Part shown: one piece after another, positions 1 to 9,025 of the stretch
How the letters are laid out: every line of letters starts with the position of its first letter
Numbering within the stretch: the stretch's first letter is position 1
From: Chloroflexota bacterium
Lineage (GTDB): Bacteria > Chloroflexota > Anaerolineae > Anaerolineales > Anaerolineaceae
Direction: 5' to 3'
Length of the DNA: 64,000 bases
NCBI GenBank assembly: GCA_021825925.1
Contig: JAKAFP010000002.1
Coordinates: 62,001-126,000, forward strand
The notes under the pieces: generated by a model
The model's input: only the letters and a program-made list of their open reading frames with translations
Databases searched by the model: none
Told to the model about the DNA's origin: nothing
Program-made: the position numbers and the translations under genes

Positions 1-193
1 CAATGATGACGGTGCAATCGTTAAAATGATCCTGACCACACCCTTCTGTCCATACGGCCCGGCCATGTTGGAATCCACGCGACAAAAAGCGGAACAAATC
101 CTTGAACGGCCTGTCGGTATTGATTTCGGTATGGAAAGCTGGGATTTTGGAATGATGGAAGAAGGCCTTGGCGGTGAATGGGGTCTCTTCTAA
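1..193 (+). CDS. SufT/MIP18-like (DUF59) protein, C-terminal part
   Basis: The window opens inside this gene; reading from base 2 gives 63 codons to TAA. The visible part contains LTTPFCPYGPAM, which resembles the LTTPxCP core of the MIP18/DUF59 family, where the Cys is important for iron-sulfur cluster maturation (PaaD, SufT and MIP18 relatives). It ends in a Gly/Trp-rich tail (GGEWGLF), common at the C-terminus of the small stand-alone members. The likely role is a metal-sulfur cluster assembly factor in the cytoplasm. The start and the upstream operon lie outside the window, so suf-gene linkage cannot be judged. Confidence 0.7.
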   Translation, partial: NDDGAIVKMILTTPFCPYGPAMLESTRQKAEQILERPVGIDFGMESWDFGMMEEGLGGEWGLF

Positions 194-296
194 ATAATTG
201 AGACAGACATCCAGGATGTAAGTCGTTTCTTTATTTATAGGTTGGGGTTATATTCCAAGCTGTATAAAACAGTCTTTTGGGATTAAAATTCAACCT

Positions 297-1274
297 ATGA
301 TTCGTTCAGCCTTTTTCGAGCCCAAACAACCCGTCCTTTTTCTAAATTCAGTTGATGAGATCAAACCTAAAATGGATTCCAAAACAGGATTCCTTTGGGT
401 CAGCCTTGAAACCGCGACTGAAGAGGAAGTCAATTTAATCCTCAGAGATACTTTTAATTTTCATCCTTTATCCATAGAAGACTGTCTTAACCTTGGATAC
501 CAGGTAGCCAAGGTGGATGATTTTATAAATTACCTCTTCATCATCGCACATGCGATCAAGCCAGCTGAAGATCTTCATGAACTGGAGACGCTTGAACTAA
601 ATTTATTCCTGGGCGAAAACTTTTTGGTCACCTGCTCCACAGAAACCAGCATGACTCCGGTAGAAAAAGTATGGGAACGGGTGCACAAAGATTTTCGCCT
701 TTCCAATTTTGGCTCGGATTTCCTGTGCCACGCGATACTTGATGCGCTGGTGGATGAATATATGCCGCTGATCGATAAAATGGATACCGAGGTCGAGATC
801 CTTGAAGACAGTGTGCTTGAAAAACCCGCCCCGGCAACCCTTGAAAGATTGTTAACCCTCAAACACAGCATCATGGAACTTCGCCGGGTGATCTCTCCAC
901 AGCGAGAGATGATTAACCGACTGACCCGTGATGAGTTTGAACTGATAGATCCCCAGAGCCGCTTTTATTTCAGAGATATATACGACCATCTGGTCAGGAT
1001 CCAGGACCTCTCGGACACCATCCGGGACATCGTTTCGGGTGCCATGGATATCTACCTTAACTCCACCAGCTTGCGTTTGAATGAGGTCATGAAGGCACTG
1101 ACCATCGTCTCCACCATTTTCCTGCCCCTCTCGTTTATTGCCGGCGTGTTCGGCATGAATTTTGTAAAGATCCCGATTGCCGCACATCCTCTCGGGTTTT
1201 ACATCTGTTGTGCCGGAATGTTGTTGATCGGTCTGGCCATGCTGATCTATTTTAGATGGCGAAAATGGTTCTAA
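297..1274 (+). CDS. corA: CorA-family Mg2+/Co2+ transporter
   Basis: 325 residues, the usual CorA length. The N-terminal two thirds form the soluble funnel domain, rich in charged helices. The C-terminus has two membrane segments (about 267-285 and 299-318), and the invariant selectivity motif Gly-Met-Asn sits at residues 286-288 just after the first one. The protein ends in a basic tail (RWRKWF), as in other CorA proteins. It should form a pentameric inner-membrane channel for Mg2+. There is no clear Shine-Dalgarno sequence before the ATG, so the start is slightly uncertain. It stands alone between the DUF59 gene and a degV gene, 24 bases upstream of the latter. Confidence 0.93.
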   Translation: MIRSAFFEPKQPVLFLNSVDEIKPKMDSKTGFLWVSLETATEEEVNLILRDTFNFHPLSIEDCLNLGYQVAKVDDFINYLFIIAHAIKPAEDLHELETLELNLFLGENFLVTCSTETSMTPVEKVWERVHKDFRLSNFGSDFLCHAILDALVDEYMPLIDKMDTEVEILEDSVLEKPAPATLERLLTLKHSIMELRRVISPQREMINRLTRDEFELIDPQSRFYFRDIYDHLVRIQDLSDTIRDIVSGAMDIYLNSTSLRLNEVMKALTIVSTIFLPLSFIAGVFGMNFVKIPIAAHPLGFYICCAGMLLIGLAMLIYFRWRKWF

Positions 1275-1298
1275 ATTATTATTGATTGAGGGTACAAC

Positions 1299-2132
1299 AT
1301 GGTGAAGATCATTGCAGATAGTTGTTGTGATTTAAGTCCCGAACTAATTGCTCAATTTGACATAGAGATCATTCCACTCAGTGTATTGGTCAATAATCAG
1401 AGCTACTTTGATGGCGTGGAACTCACGCCAGAACAGTTATTTGAAGCGGTCAAAATTTCAGGTGAACTGCCAAAAACTTCAGCCCCATCCGTGGCTGCTT
1501 TTGCAAAAGTATTTGAAAAATATCCAGAATTAATTTACATCAGCATCAGTTCCAAGCTCTCGGCCAGTTTTCAAAGCGCAACCATAGCATTGGAATCCCT
1601 GCCAAACATCAAAGGGGTTCTGATTGATTCACTCAATCTATCGACGGGTATTGGTTTGCTGGTCCTCAAAGCCGCGGAACTCTCAAAAGAAGGCAAGTCG
1701 CTCGAAGAGATCGCTGAAACCGTTACTTCGCTGGTTCCCCATTCCAATGCCTCTTTCGTCATTGATACATTAGATTATCTTTACATGGGCGGACGCTGCT
1801 CTTCAATGGAACACGTGATCGGCAGCATTCTCAAAATCCGCCCGGTGATTGAAGTTCGCAAAGACGGCACATTGGGCGTTCGTGAAAAAGTGAGCGGAAG
1901 CCGCAGGAAAGGGCTCGCCGCCTTATTGGAAAATTTCAACAAACACAAGGAAACCATTGATCCGTCGCGTGTTTTCATCACTCACACGGTCTGCCCTGAA
2001 GATGCGCTATACCTTAAATCAGAGATCGAAAAAGCGTTGGATATCAAGGAAATATGTATCACCAACGCCGGTGCCACCATCGCCAGCCACTGCGGCCCGA
2101 ACACGATTGGAATTCTTTTTCTTACAACTTAA
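1299..2132 (+). CDS. DegV family fatty-acid-binding protein
   Basis: 277 residues, typical for DegV. The opening MVKIIADSCCDL (usual form IxDSxxDL), the TSAPS segment near residue 60 and SSKLSASFQSA (usual SxxLSGTYQSA) are hallmarks. In the family these contact the carboxylate of a bound fatty acid. Bacterial homologues (FakB) present fatty acids to the kinase FakA. No fakA is visible here, so the partner is unknown. A GAGGG ribosome site precedes the ATG by a normal distance. It may be co-transcribed with corA, 24 bases upstream, though no functional link is obvious. Confidence 0.9.
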   Translation: MVKIIADSCCDLSPELIAQFDIEIIPLSVLVNNQSYFDGVELTPEQLFEAVKISGELPKTSAPSVAAFAKVFEKYPELIYISISSKLSASFQSATIALESLPNIKGVLIDSLNLSTGIGLLVLKAAELSKEGKSLEEIAETVTSLVPHSNASFVIDTLDYLYMGGRCSSMEHVIGSILKIRPVIEVRKDGTLGVREKVSGSRRKGLAALLENFNKHKETIDPSRVFITHTVCPEDALYLKSEIEKALDIKEICITNAGATIASHCGPNTIGILFLTT

Positions 2133-2492
2133 ATCTGAAATTTATTGGTCGAAAATAGATTTGTTTTTTATTCTTTCAGCGATCTTGGTCATCTTGCAAA
2201 GCATTGATTGATAGATTGGTTGGAATATTGAAAGATAGATACTAATTCCGGTTTTTCTTTTTCCAATAATAAAATATCGAAATTTAAGTCTTGGACTAAC
2301 AAACGAGTTATTTAAACTATTGCTATTGAAGACTACCAACCACTCACAAGTAATAGTAGAAGTATTTCATCATAGAGCCATTATTTCCTGAACATACTAA
2401 TTTCATAATTACATTGATGATGTCAAAAAAATCATGAAATATGCTAATATTTTTATTAGCATATTTTGTTTATTCAATTTTTGGAGGGCATA
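2133..2492. other. AT-rich intergenic stretch
   Basis: About 360 bases without a convincing gene. It is clearly richer in A and T than the flanking genes. The only open frame of note (65 codons on the minus strand at 2142-2339) has no family features and no ribosome site. The one strong signal is a perfect inverted repeat at 2437-2466, listed separately. No promoter could be assigned with confidence. Confidence 0.6.
2437..2466 (+). other. 13-bp perfect stem-loop upstream of a lipoprotein gene
   Basis: Bases 2437-2449 are the exact reverse complement of 2454-2466, with a TTTT loop. The right arm runs into TTTTGTTT, so on the plus strand it resembles an AT-rich intrinsic terminator. It ends only 26 bases before the start codon of the lipoprotein gene and just before its GGAGG. 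It could be the distal terminator of degV, an attenuator in the lipoprotein leader, or a mRNA-protecting hairpin. Confidence 0.45.
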
Positions 2493-3425
2493 ATGGTTCG
2501 AAAAATCCAAATCCTTTCGATAATTATGGTCGTTATGATTTTCGTGATGGGATGTGCATTGCCATTCATAAAATCCTCAAACACACCAACCGTTGAATAT
2601 GAAGAAACTGATACTCCATCGAGCGTTGAACCGACTGTGTTAGTGACAGCGACAAAGAGTATCGTAGATACCTCAACGAACCCTTGTTACAACATTTTTT
2701 ATCCGTTATCTCCTGGCAACCAATGGGTATACAAAATTAATTCTGCCGAGAATGTTGAAACAGCAACCCCAGATCCAAATGATACTTACGATCAAATTGG
2801 TATCACAGTAACGACAATTGATGGAAATCAGGCAAAGCTGGATGCTTTGGATTTATCGAGTGGTGTGATAACTCAAACTGTTGTGGAATGTGATAATGGA
2901 GCGATAAAGAATTTTCCGCTTCTCACTTTGTCACTGATTTTTGGAGATCAAGCCAATGGTGCTGCACAGATTGATTACCAAAACGGCGTTTTCATGCCTT
3001 CTGAAACAGAACTGATGGATAAAAATTGGGTTCACTCCTGGAGCGGAGATTATGTTTTAAAGGGAAATTTCACTGCTCAGGATGACGAAGACCAGATCGT
3101 TTTTACAATTTCAGATTCACCCATGAATTTAAAATGGGAATCAAAAGGTATTCGAGAATCTGTGGAAGTGCCTGCTGGAATTTTTCCCGATGCGGTTCGT
3201 GTGGATCGTGAAACAGAGATGAATATTTCAATCCAACTTAACTCTGGTACTGATGCGATGAAATTTGATGGAGTGTTAACCTTTGAAAACACACTCTGGT
3301 ATCAACCAAATGTGGGGCTCCTCAAAGAAGAAGTTCACTCCGCGAATATTTCTTATCGAGGGATGACCTTCCCGGTGGTTGTAACAGGGGATTTGGAGCT
3401 TCAAGAATTCAGACCAAAGGAATGA
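2493..3425 (+). CDS. Putative lipoprotein of unknown function
   Basis: 310 residues from the ATG preceded by TTGGAGGGCATA; an upstream in-frame start at 2466 lacks such a site. The first 21 residues are a lipoprotein signal peptide with lipobox FVMG-Cys21. A Thr/Pro/Ser-rich linker follows (about residues 25-65). The rest is a beta-rich domain opening with YPLSPGNQWVYK, which resembles the PLxxGNxWxY opening of many secreted beta-barrel-like domains. It should be tethered to the outer face of the cytoplasmic membrane. Base composition is more AT-rich than the neighbours, like the gap upstream, which may reflect separate origin. No specific function can be assigned. Confidence 0.75.
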   Translation: MVRKIQILSIIMVVMIFVMGCALPFIKSSNTPTVEYEETDTPSSVEPTVLVTATKSIVDTSTNPCYNIFYPLSPGNQWVYKINSAENVETATPDPNDTYDQIGITVTTIDGNQAKLDALDLSSGVITQTVVECDNGAIKNFPLLTLSLIFGDQANGAAQIDYQNGVFMPSETELMDKNWVHSWSGDYVLKGNFTAQDDEDQIVFTISDSPMNLKWESKGIRESVEVPAGIFPDAVRVDRETEMNISIQLNSGTDAMKFDGVLTFENTLWYQPNVGLLKEEVHSANISYRGMTFPVVVTGDLELQEFRPKE

Positions 3426-3493
3426 TCATCTAAAAAAGGTGTGGTTTTGAAATAGATTATTGTTGAAAAAATAGCAATTTAAAAATATGAAAA

Positions 3494-3524
3494 CAAAACT
3501 GGCATTTTCACCATGCCAGTTTTG
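3494..3524. terminator. Bidirectional hairpin terminator
   Basis: A perfect 12-bp stem (3494-3505 with 3513-3524) and a 7-base loop. On the minus strand it is followed by a T-rich run (TTTTCATATTTTT), so it best serves the oxoamine synthase gene ending at 3568. It also lies 70 bases after the lipoprotein gene on the plus strand. Confidence 0.8.
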
Positions 3525-3567
3525 CGAGTACATTTTTGATATTGAATTTATTATTTTTGTGGTCCTG

Positions 3568-4746
3568 TTAGATCAACCCGATTTCTTTGCCAACTTTTTC
3601 GAAGATTTCGAGCACCTTGTCCATCTGGGCATCGGTATGGGTCGCCATATAGCTTGTGCGCAGCAGTTGGTGACCTGCGTTGACCGCCGGTGAAATGACA
3701 GGGTTAACAAATACGCCGTTATCGAACAGCATCTTCCAGAACAGGAAGGTTTTATCGTTATCCCCGATAATGATGGGTACGACCGGTGTGGTTGAATCGC
3801 CGATGTTAAATCCTAGAGAAGTGAAGCCCTTGCGCATCTTGTCGGCCACGGCAATAACCCGGGCGGCGCGTTCGGGTTCTTCCTGCATGACATGCAAGGC
3901 AGCCAGGGCTGCAGCCGCATTTGAAGGCGGAATGCTGGCACTGAAGATCAAAGCGCGTGCCGTGTGCTGAATATAATGGATGGTATTTTCGTCACCGGCA
4001 ATGAACCCGCCCAAGGATGCAAAAGACTTACTGAAGGTGGACATGATCAGATCCACTTTATCCGTCACGCCCAAATGAGCGCAGGTGCCGTGACCGCCAC
4101 CCAAGACACCCATGCCATGGGCATCATCAATCATTAAACGGGCGCCATATTTCTTGGCCACCTTTGAAATCTCTTCCACCGGTGCCAGGTCACCTTCCAT
4201 GCTGAACATGCCATCCACCACGATCAAAATACCGGCTGTATCGGGGATGGAAGCCAGTACCTTTTCAAGGTGTTGAATATCATTATGTCGAAAACGTTCG
4301 ATCTTGCCATAACCCAGGCGGGCTCCATCCACGATGGAGGCATGATCGTCTTTGTCAAGCACGACAACGTCATCACGTCCGATCATTGCGCTGACAGTTC
4401 CCAAATTGGTCTGCATTCCGGTGGAAAACACCAGAGCAGCTTCTTTACCAACCCAGACAGCCAGTTCACGCTCAAGTTGTTCGTGTAATGCCAAGGTACC
4501 GTTCAAAAATCTGGAACCCGTGCAGCTCGTGCCGTAACGTTTGATGGCTTCAATGGCTGCTTCACGCACCTTTGGATGGGTGGTCAAGCCAAGATAGTTG
4601 TTGGAACCACACATGATCAGGCGTTTGCCCTGATAGATGACTTCGGTTCCCTCGTTTTCGTTTAGAGCAATAAAATAAGGATAAATGCCTGTGGCCATCG
4701 CCTCTTTAGCTGTGGTGAAATTTCTGCACTTTTCAAATAAATCCAT
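3568..4746 (-). CDS. PLP-dependent alpha-oxoamine synthase (KBL/BioF/serine palmitoyltransferase family)
   Basis: 392 residues. The chosen ATG follows GGAGG by five bases; a start 12 bases upstream would place that ribosome site inside the gene. Family marks are the Schiff-base lysine in TFSKSFASLGG (about Lys240), the DDAHGMGVLG motif whose Asp pairs with the PLP ring nitrogen, and a His stacking on PLP in DKDDHASI. These enzymes condense an amino acid with an acyl-CoA with loss of CO2. The C-terminal LLRTSYMATHT segment is closest in my memory to bacterial serine palmitoyltransferases, which make the sphingolipid base, but 2-amino-3-ketobutyrate ligase and BioF cannot be excluded. No bio, tdh or sphingolipid genes adjoin it. 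Confidence 0.82.
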   Translation of the reverse strand: MDLFEKCRNFTTAKEAMATGIYPYFIALNENEGTEVIYQGKRLIMCGSNNYLGLTTHPKVREAAIEAIKRYGTSCTGSRFLNGTLALHEQLERELAVWVGKEAALVFSTGMQTNLGTVSAMIGRDDVVVLDKDDHASIVDGARLGYGKIERFRHNDIQHLEKVLASIPDTAGILIVVDGMFSMEGDLAPVEEISKVAKKYGARLMIDDAHGMGVLGGGHGTCAHLGVTDKVDLIMSTFSKSFASLGGFIAGDENTIHYIQHTARALIFSASIPPSNAAAALAALHVMQEEPERAARVIAVADKMRKGFTSLGFNIGDSTTPVVPIIIGDNDKTFLFWKMLFDNGVFVNPVISPAVNAGHQLLRTSYMATHTDAQMDKVLEIFEKVGKEIGLI

Positions 4747-4922
4747 GAGTACCTCCATATGATTAGGGTTGAGAATTGGCCCAAAATACCATATTTAGTA
4801 ACACCCTTCTACACGATTGGTTGTGAATCGTACAAAATTTTAATATTTAACCTCCGCTTCAGCTCCCCCCGTTGAAAGCGAGTCATGCTATTATTAACGC
4901 ATTCTACTTAAGGACACATAAG

Positions 4923-5828
4923 ATGAAATGGTTTGGTGGAATCGAAGCCGGGGGTACCAAGTTTAATTGCATTATTGCCCAAGATCCTGAACACATACTC
5001 GCAGAAAGCACCATTCCGACTGAAACACCTTCGATCACCGTGCCTGAAGTGATCAGGTTTTTCAAAGAAGGCGAAACCAAACACGGCATCAGCCTTGAAG
5101 CCATGGGGGTGGCGTGTTTTGGTCCTGTAAACCTGGATCAAAATGATCCACACTTTGGAAGCATCACTTCCACCCCCAAAGTGCAGTGGCAGAACACCCC
5201 TTTGCTTTCTCAACTCAGATCCGCCTTCGATATTCCCTACGGGTTTGACACGGATGTAAATGGCGCGGCTGTAGGTGAAGGCCAGTGGGGTGCCGGCCTG
5301 GGATTAAGCGATTTCCTTTATGTCACCATCGGCACAGGCATCGGCGGCGGCGTCATTTGTAACGGCAAACCCGTCCATGGCTTGATCCACCCCGAACTTG
5401 GTCATTTACTGATGAAGCATGATCTTACCAAGGACCCATATCCTGGACGCTGCCCTTTCCACGGGGATTGTCTTGAAGGATTGGCCAGCGGTCCGGCGAT
5501 GACCGAACGTTGGGGGATTTCTACTCACGACATGACCGCAGATCATCCGGCATGGGATCTTGAAGCTCTCTATCTCGGACAGGCCGTTCACAATTGGATA
5601 CTTTCATATTCACCCAAACGGATCATTCTCGGCGGCGGAGTTATGAAAAAACCAGGTCTGCTTGAAAAGATCCGCCTGGTGGCGCGCGAATCCTTGAATG
5701 GATACGTAGACTCAAGATTGATCAAAGAAGTCAATGACTCCTTTATTGTTGCTCCTCAACTTGGAGATCGTGCAGGATCCTTGGGCGCCATTGCACTGGC
5801 ATCCCTGGCAGCAGCACCATCAAGATAA
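4923..5828 (+). CDS. ROK-family sugar kinase, probably fructokinase
   Basis: 301 residues from the ATG after AAGGA. The N-terminal phosphate loop FGGIEAGGTKF and the IGTGIGGG segment bind ATP. The catalytic Asp is expected in DTDVNGAA (Asp111). HPELGH followed by CPFHGDCLEG is the His/Cys zinc site typical of the fructokinase-like ROK branch, and the domain ends with a further nucleotide-binding glycine run (ILGGG). It should phosphorylate a free hexose, most likely fructose, in the cytoplasm. It is the first gene of a sugar locus: the next start follows 17 bases after its stop and encodes an MFS transporter, with an arabinofuranosidase after that. Confidence 0.85.
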   Translation: MKWFGGIEAGGTKFNCIIAQDPEHILAESTIPTETPSITVPEVIRFFKEGETKHGISLEAMGVACFGPVNLDQNDPHFGSITSTPKVQWQNTPLLSQLRSAFDIPYGFDTDVNGAAVGEGQWGAGLGLSDFLYVTIGTGIGGGVICNGKPVHGLIHPELGHLLMKHDLTKDPYPGRCPFHGDCLEGLASGPAMTERWGISTHDMTADHPAWDLEALYLGQAVHNWILSYSPKRIILGGGVMKKPGLLEKIRLVARESLNGYVDSRLIKEVNDSFIVAPQLGDRAGSLGAIALASLAAAPSR

Positions 5829-5845
5829 TCACACCGGAGGTCACC

Positions 5846-7126
5846 TTGCTCACTAAACGCACCTGGATCGCCATAATCATCCTTGGATTCTTGGGCTCAC
5901 TTGCCTGGGGTGTTGAAAACCAGTTTTTCAATACCTTTATTTACAACACCATTACGCCTGATCCCAGGCCTGTTTCATGGATGGTGGCTGCCAGTGCGAT
6001 CACCGCCACCCTGGCCTCCATCTTCATGGGCGCATTGAGCGACCGCATTCGCTCACGCTTTGGGCGTAAGCCATTTCTGCTGATCGGCTATCTCGGCTGG
6101 GGTATTACCACAGCCCTCTTCCCCACAGCCGCACTGTTTCATTCCATCGGTATCGCAGTTTTCATGGCCATTACCTTTGACTGTATCATGACCTTTTTCG
6201 GATCCAGCGCCAATGATTCTGTCTTCCATGCTTATGTGGCAGACATTACCACTGTAGAAAACCGCGGCAAGGTCATGGGAGTTCTTGAAATCCTCACCTG
6301 GGTCGCATTGCTGATCGTCTACGGAGGCGCAGGCATCATTATTGATGCTTTGGGATACTTCGCTTTCTTCTACATGATCGGCGGCCTGGTCTTCGTATTA
6401 GGCCTGATTGCCTCCCTGCTGCTACAAGAACCCAAGGTATCCCTCGAAAAACCGAAAGGCTCCTACTGGTCTCAGATCATTGATACCTTCCGCTGGGCGA
6501 CTTTGAAGAAACAGCGCGACCTTCTTCTGCTGCTCATCTCGATCACCCTCTGGGGCGTTGCGCAAAATATTTTCTTCCCTTATTTGATGATCTACATCAA
6601 CACTTATCTTGAAATTCCGACCATGCAGGCCTCGTTGATCATCTTCTGCTCCATCTTATTCGGCGGAATTGCCACCGCCTATCCGCTTGGTTTGCTGGCC
6701 GACCGCTGGGGACGCAAAAACGTGGCATTGACCGCCGTTATTGCTGAAATGGTGGGCTTGATCGCCTTCTCACTGGCACGCGGAGTGCCAGCTCTGATTC
6801 TCACGGGTATCCTCTGGCTGGCACCCATCAGCGCCTGGACCATTGCCACAGGCGCCTGGAGCAAAGACCTCTTCCCTGAAGACAAACGCGGACAGTTTGG
6901 TGGCTATGTCATTCTATTCTCGGTGGCACTCACCATGGTTCCCGGCCCGTTGTTGGGCAGCTGGCTGATCACCACATTTGGAATCCCGACCATCATTGAC
7001 GGGAAGGCTGGATTTATGCCAACCTCATTAATTTTCCAGGCAGGCGGCATTGCCACCTTGCTTGCAGCCCTCCCGCTGCTGCGTATTGGGAAAAAGAAGC
7101 AACCCGAACTCAAGGAACAGGAGTAA
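5846..7126 (+). CDS. MFS sugar transporter
   Basis: 426 residues with about twelve hydrophobic segments. The loop between helices 2 and 3 carries GALSDRIRSRFGRKP, the classical MFS signature (GxxxDRxGRR type), and a second copy occurs mid-protein (GLLADRWGRKN). The start is a TTG with a strong ACCGGAGGT site seven bases upstream. A basic cytoplasmic tail ends the protein. The arrangement and repeated signature resemble glycoside- or disaccharide-cation symporters. Placement between a sugar kinase and a GH51 glycosidase suggests import of a hexose or a short oligosaccharide; the substrate is inferred only from context. Confidence 0.85.
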   Translation: MLTKRTWIAIIILGFLGSLAWGVENQFFNTFIYNTITPDPRPVSWMVAASAITATLASIFMGALSDRIRSRFGRKPFLLIGYLGWGITTALFPTAALFHSIGIAVFMAITFDCIMTFFGSSANDSVFHAYVADITTVENRGKVMGVLEILTWVALLIVYGGAGIIIDALGYFAFFYMIGGLVFVLGLIASLLLQEPKVSLEKPKGSYWSQIIDTFRWATLKKQRDLLLLLISITLWGVAQNIFFPYLMIYINTYLEIPTMQASLIIFCSILFGGIATAYPLGLLADRWGRKNVALTAVIAEMVGLIAFSLARGVPALILTGILWLAPISAWTIATGAWSKDLFPEDKRGQFGGYVILFSVALTMVPGPLLGSWLITTFGIPTIIDGKAGFMPTSLIFQAGGIATLLAALPLLRIGKKKQPELKEQE

Positions 7127-7131
7127 TATCA

Positions 7132-9024
7132 ATGGCCATTCCTGAATTTGTGCTACGCAAATTGGTCGTCCCCGGCAGCCTCAAAAAACAAGGCGGCGGT
7201 TTTTCATTCGTCATCAATAACACCTTTGCGCCTGCAACGATCACCCGTTTTGATTTGTTCAATTTCAATACGCTGATCCCAGGCGACAAGGTCACTTTTT
7301 CTTCCAGCAAGGCGCCATCTCAAAAAGCGTCAGAGATCACTCCTGAAAACCCCGTCCTCACGCCGGTGGGAGTTGAAATTCTCGTTACGGTAGAAAACCA
7401 GCACCTCACCGAAAATATAATCGTCAAAGCCAACACCAAAGAAGTCGGCGAAATCGTTTTTTCACTTGCCCAAAAGAAAGAAACCAAGAAATTTAAAAAG
7501 ATCAAACCTTACCTGGTCACCCAGTTTTCGACCCCACTCGAAGCCAGGATCAAGATTGATCTTGCAAAATCTAGTCCAGCAGTCTCACCTTTTTTGTTGG
7601 GACAATTTGTGGAACACCTCGAACACTGCGTCTATGACGGCATCTGGACGGCAGACGGATCGAAATTAAGACACGACACCATGGAACTCATCCGCCAGCT
7701 TAATCCGCCCATGATCCGCTATCCAGGCGGCAACTTCGCCAGCGGATATCATTGGGAAGATGGCATTGGTCCCAAATCAGAACGCCCCACACGCCACGAT
7801 GCCGCCTGGCAGGCAGAAGAGATCAACCAGGTAGGCACCGATGAATTCCTGGCCTTTTGCGAGACGATCGGGACTGAACCTGTCATTTGTGTCAATGACG
7901 GTTCAGGAACCCCCGAAGAAGCCGCGCGTTGGGTGGCTTATTGCAACGACCCCGCCACCACCGAACAGGGCAAACGTCGTGCCGCCAACGGACATGAAGA
8001 GCCCTATCATGTCAAGTATTGGGGCATCGGCAACGAGGTCTGGGGAGCCTGGCAGATCGGCACCACTTCTGCTGAAGAGTACACCAAACGGTTACTGCGG
8101 TTCATCAAAGCCATGCGGGCAGTGGATCCAACCATCAAATTGGTAGCGGTTGGCAATCATCCCCACAGCACGGATAAGAACGACCCATCTGCTTTATGGA
8201 ACAAGGAAGTACTCACCAAAGCCGGTGATCAAATTGATTATTTGTCATGGCATATTTACCAGCCTGATACAGAAGGCTGGCAGGACCTTCCTGATCCGCA
8301 TGAATTGTTCAAATCCGTTTGCGCTGCTCCCCTGGATATCGAACAATTTTGCACGCTGATCGAAAGTGAGATTGCCCAATTCTCCCCCAATAAGAATCTG
8401 CAGCAAGCCCTGGATGAATGGAACCTCTGGCTGCCTCCCCTGCCTGGTGAGAGCAGCATGCATCAGGTGACTTACACCATGCGTGATGCGCTTTATTGCG
8501 CCTCTGCTCTTGCCGTTTTCTATCGTAAAAGCCAGACACTGGGCATGGCCAACCTGGCCCAGCTAGTCAATGTGCTGCCCCTGATCAAAACAGATGCCAA
8601 CTCAGCCATCGCCACCTCGATGTTCTTCCCCTTCCTGCTTTTCAACCAGATGGAATCCAAAGTAGCCGCTTCGGTTTGTCAGTCGCCCACTTTTGACAGT
8701 CAGGCCATGGGCATCAATATCACGGCTCACGAAAATGTGCCCTGGCTGGATCACCTGGTCACGATCAGCGAGGATCAAAAAAGAATCACGCTGCTGTTGG
8801 TTAACCGCATGCCAGAAAACCGCATGAAGGTGGTCTTCAACTTATCGGCATCACCCAAGACATCACTCGAAATTTCTTCATCTCATCCGTTGGATGCCAA
8901 TACGCTTGATTATCCGTTTAAAGTAAAGATACAAGATGGACCCAAGCCACGGTCTCAGAACGACGGTTGGCAAGTGATGCTTAAACCGGCTTCAGTCACA
9001 TTTTTGGAGTTCACACGAGCGTAA
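7132..9024 (+). CDS. GH51-type alpha-L-arabinofuranosidase with an extra N-terminal domain
   Basis: 630 residues. Residues about 140-630 are a GH51 enzyme: the acid/base Glu is in YWGIGNEVWG (Glu302) and the nucleophile in ALDEWN (Glu429), with MIRYPGGNFASGYHW in between as the usual substrate-pocket motif. A C-terminal beta domain follows. It should release terminal arabinose from plant-type glycans. There is no signal peptide, so it is cytoplasmic and would act on imported oligosaccharides. Residues 1-130 are not part of standard GH51 and look like a small beta domain. That part reminds me of the DUF6379/C-deglycosidase beta-subunit group, but this is a weak recollection. The start follows AGGAG and comes five bases after the MFS stop. 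Confidence 0.88.
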   Translation: MAIPEFVLRKLVVPGSLKKQGGGFSFVINNTFAPATITRFDLFNFNTLIPGDKVTFSSSKAPSQKASEITPENPVLTPVGVEILVTVENQHLTENIIVKANTKEVGEIVFSLAQKKETKKFKKIKPYLVTQFSTPLEARIKIDLAKSSPAVSPFLLGQFVEHLEHCVYDGIWTADGSKLRHDTMELIRQLNPPMIRYPGGNFASGYHWEDGIGPKSERPTRHDAAWQAEEINQVGTDEFLAFCETIGTEPVICVNDGSGTPEEAARWVAYCNDPATTEQGKRRAANGHEEPYHVKYWGIGNEVWGAWQIGTTSAEEYTKRLLRFIKAMRAVDPTIKLVAVGNHPHSTDKNDPSALWNKEVLTKAGDQIDYLSWHIYQPDTEGWQDLPDPHELFKSVCAAPLDIEQFCTLIESEIAQFSPNKNLQQALDEWNLWLPPLPGESSMHQVTYTMRDALYCASALAVFYRKSQTLGMANLAQLVNVLPLIKTDANSAIATSMFFPFLLFNQMESKVAASVCQSPTFDSQAMGINITAHENVPWLDHLVTISEDQKRITLLLVNRMPENRMKVVFNLSASPKTSLEISSSHPLDANTLDYPFKVKIQDGPKPRSQNDGWQVMLKPASVTFLEFTRA

Positions 9025-9025
9025 T

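Noticed and set aside
2142..2339. 65-codon minus-strand gene in the AT-rich gap
   Set aside because: No ribosome site, AT-driven composition and no recognisable domain.
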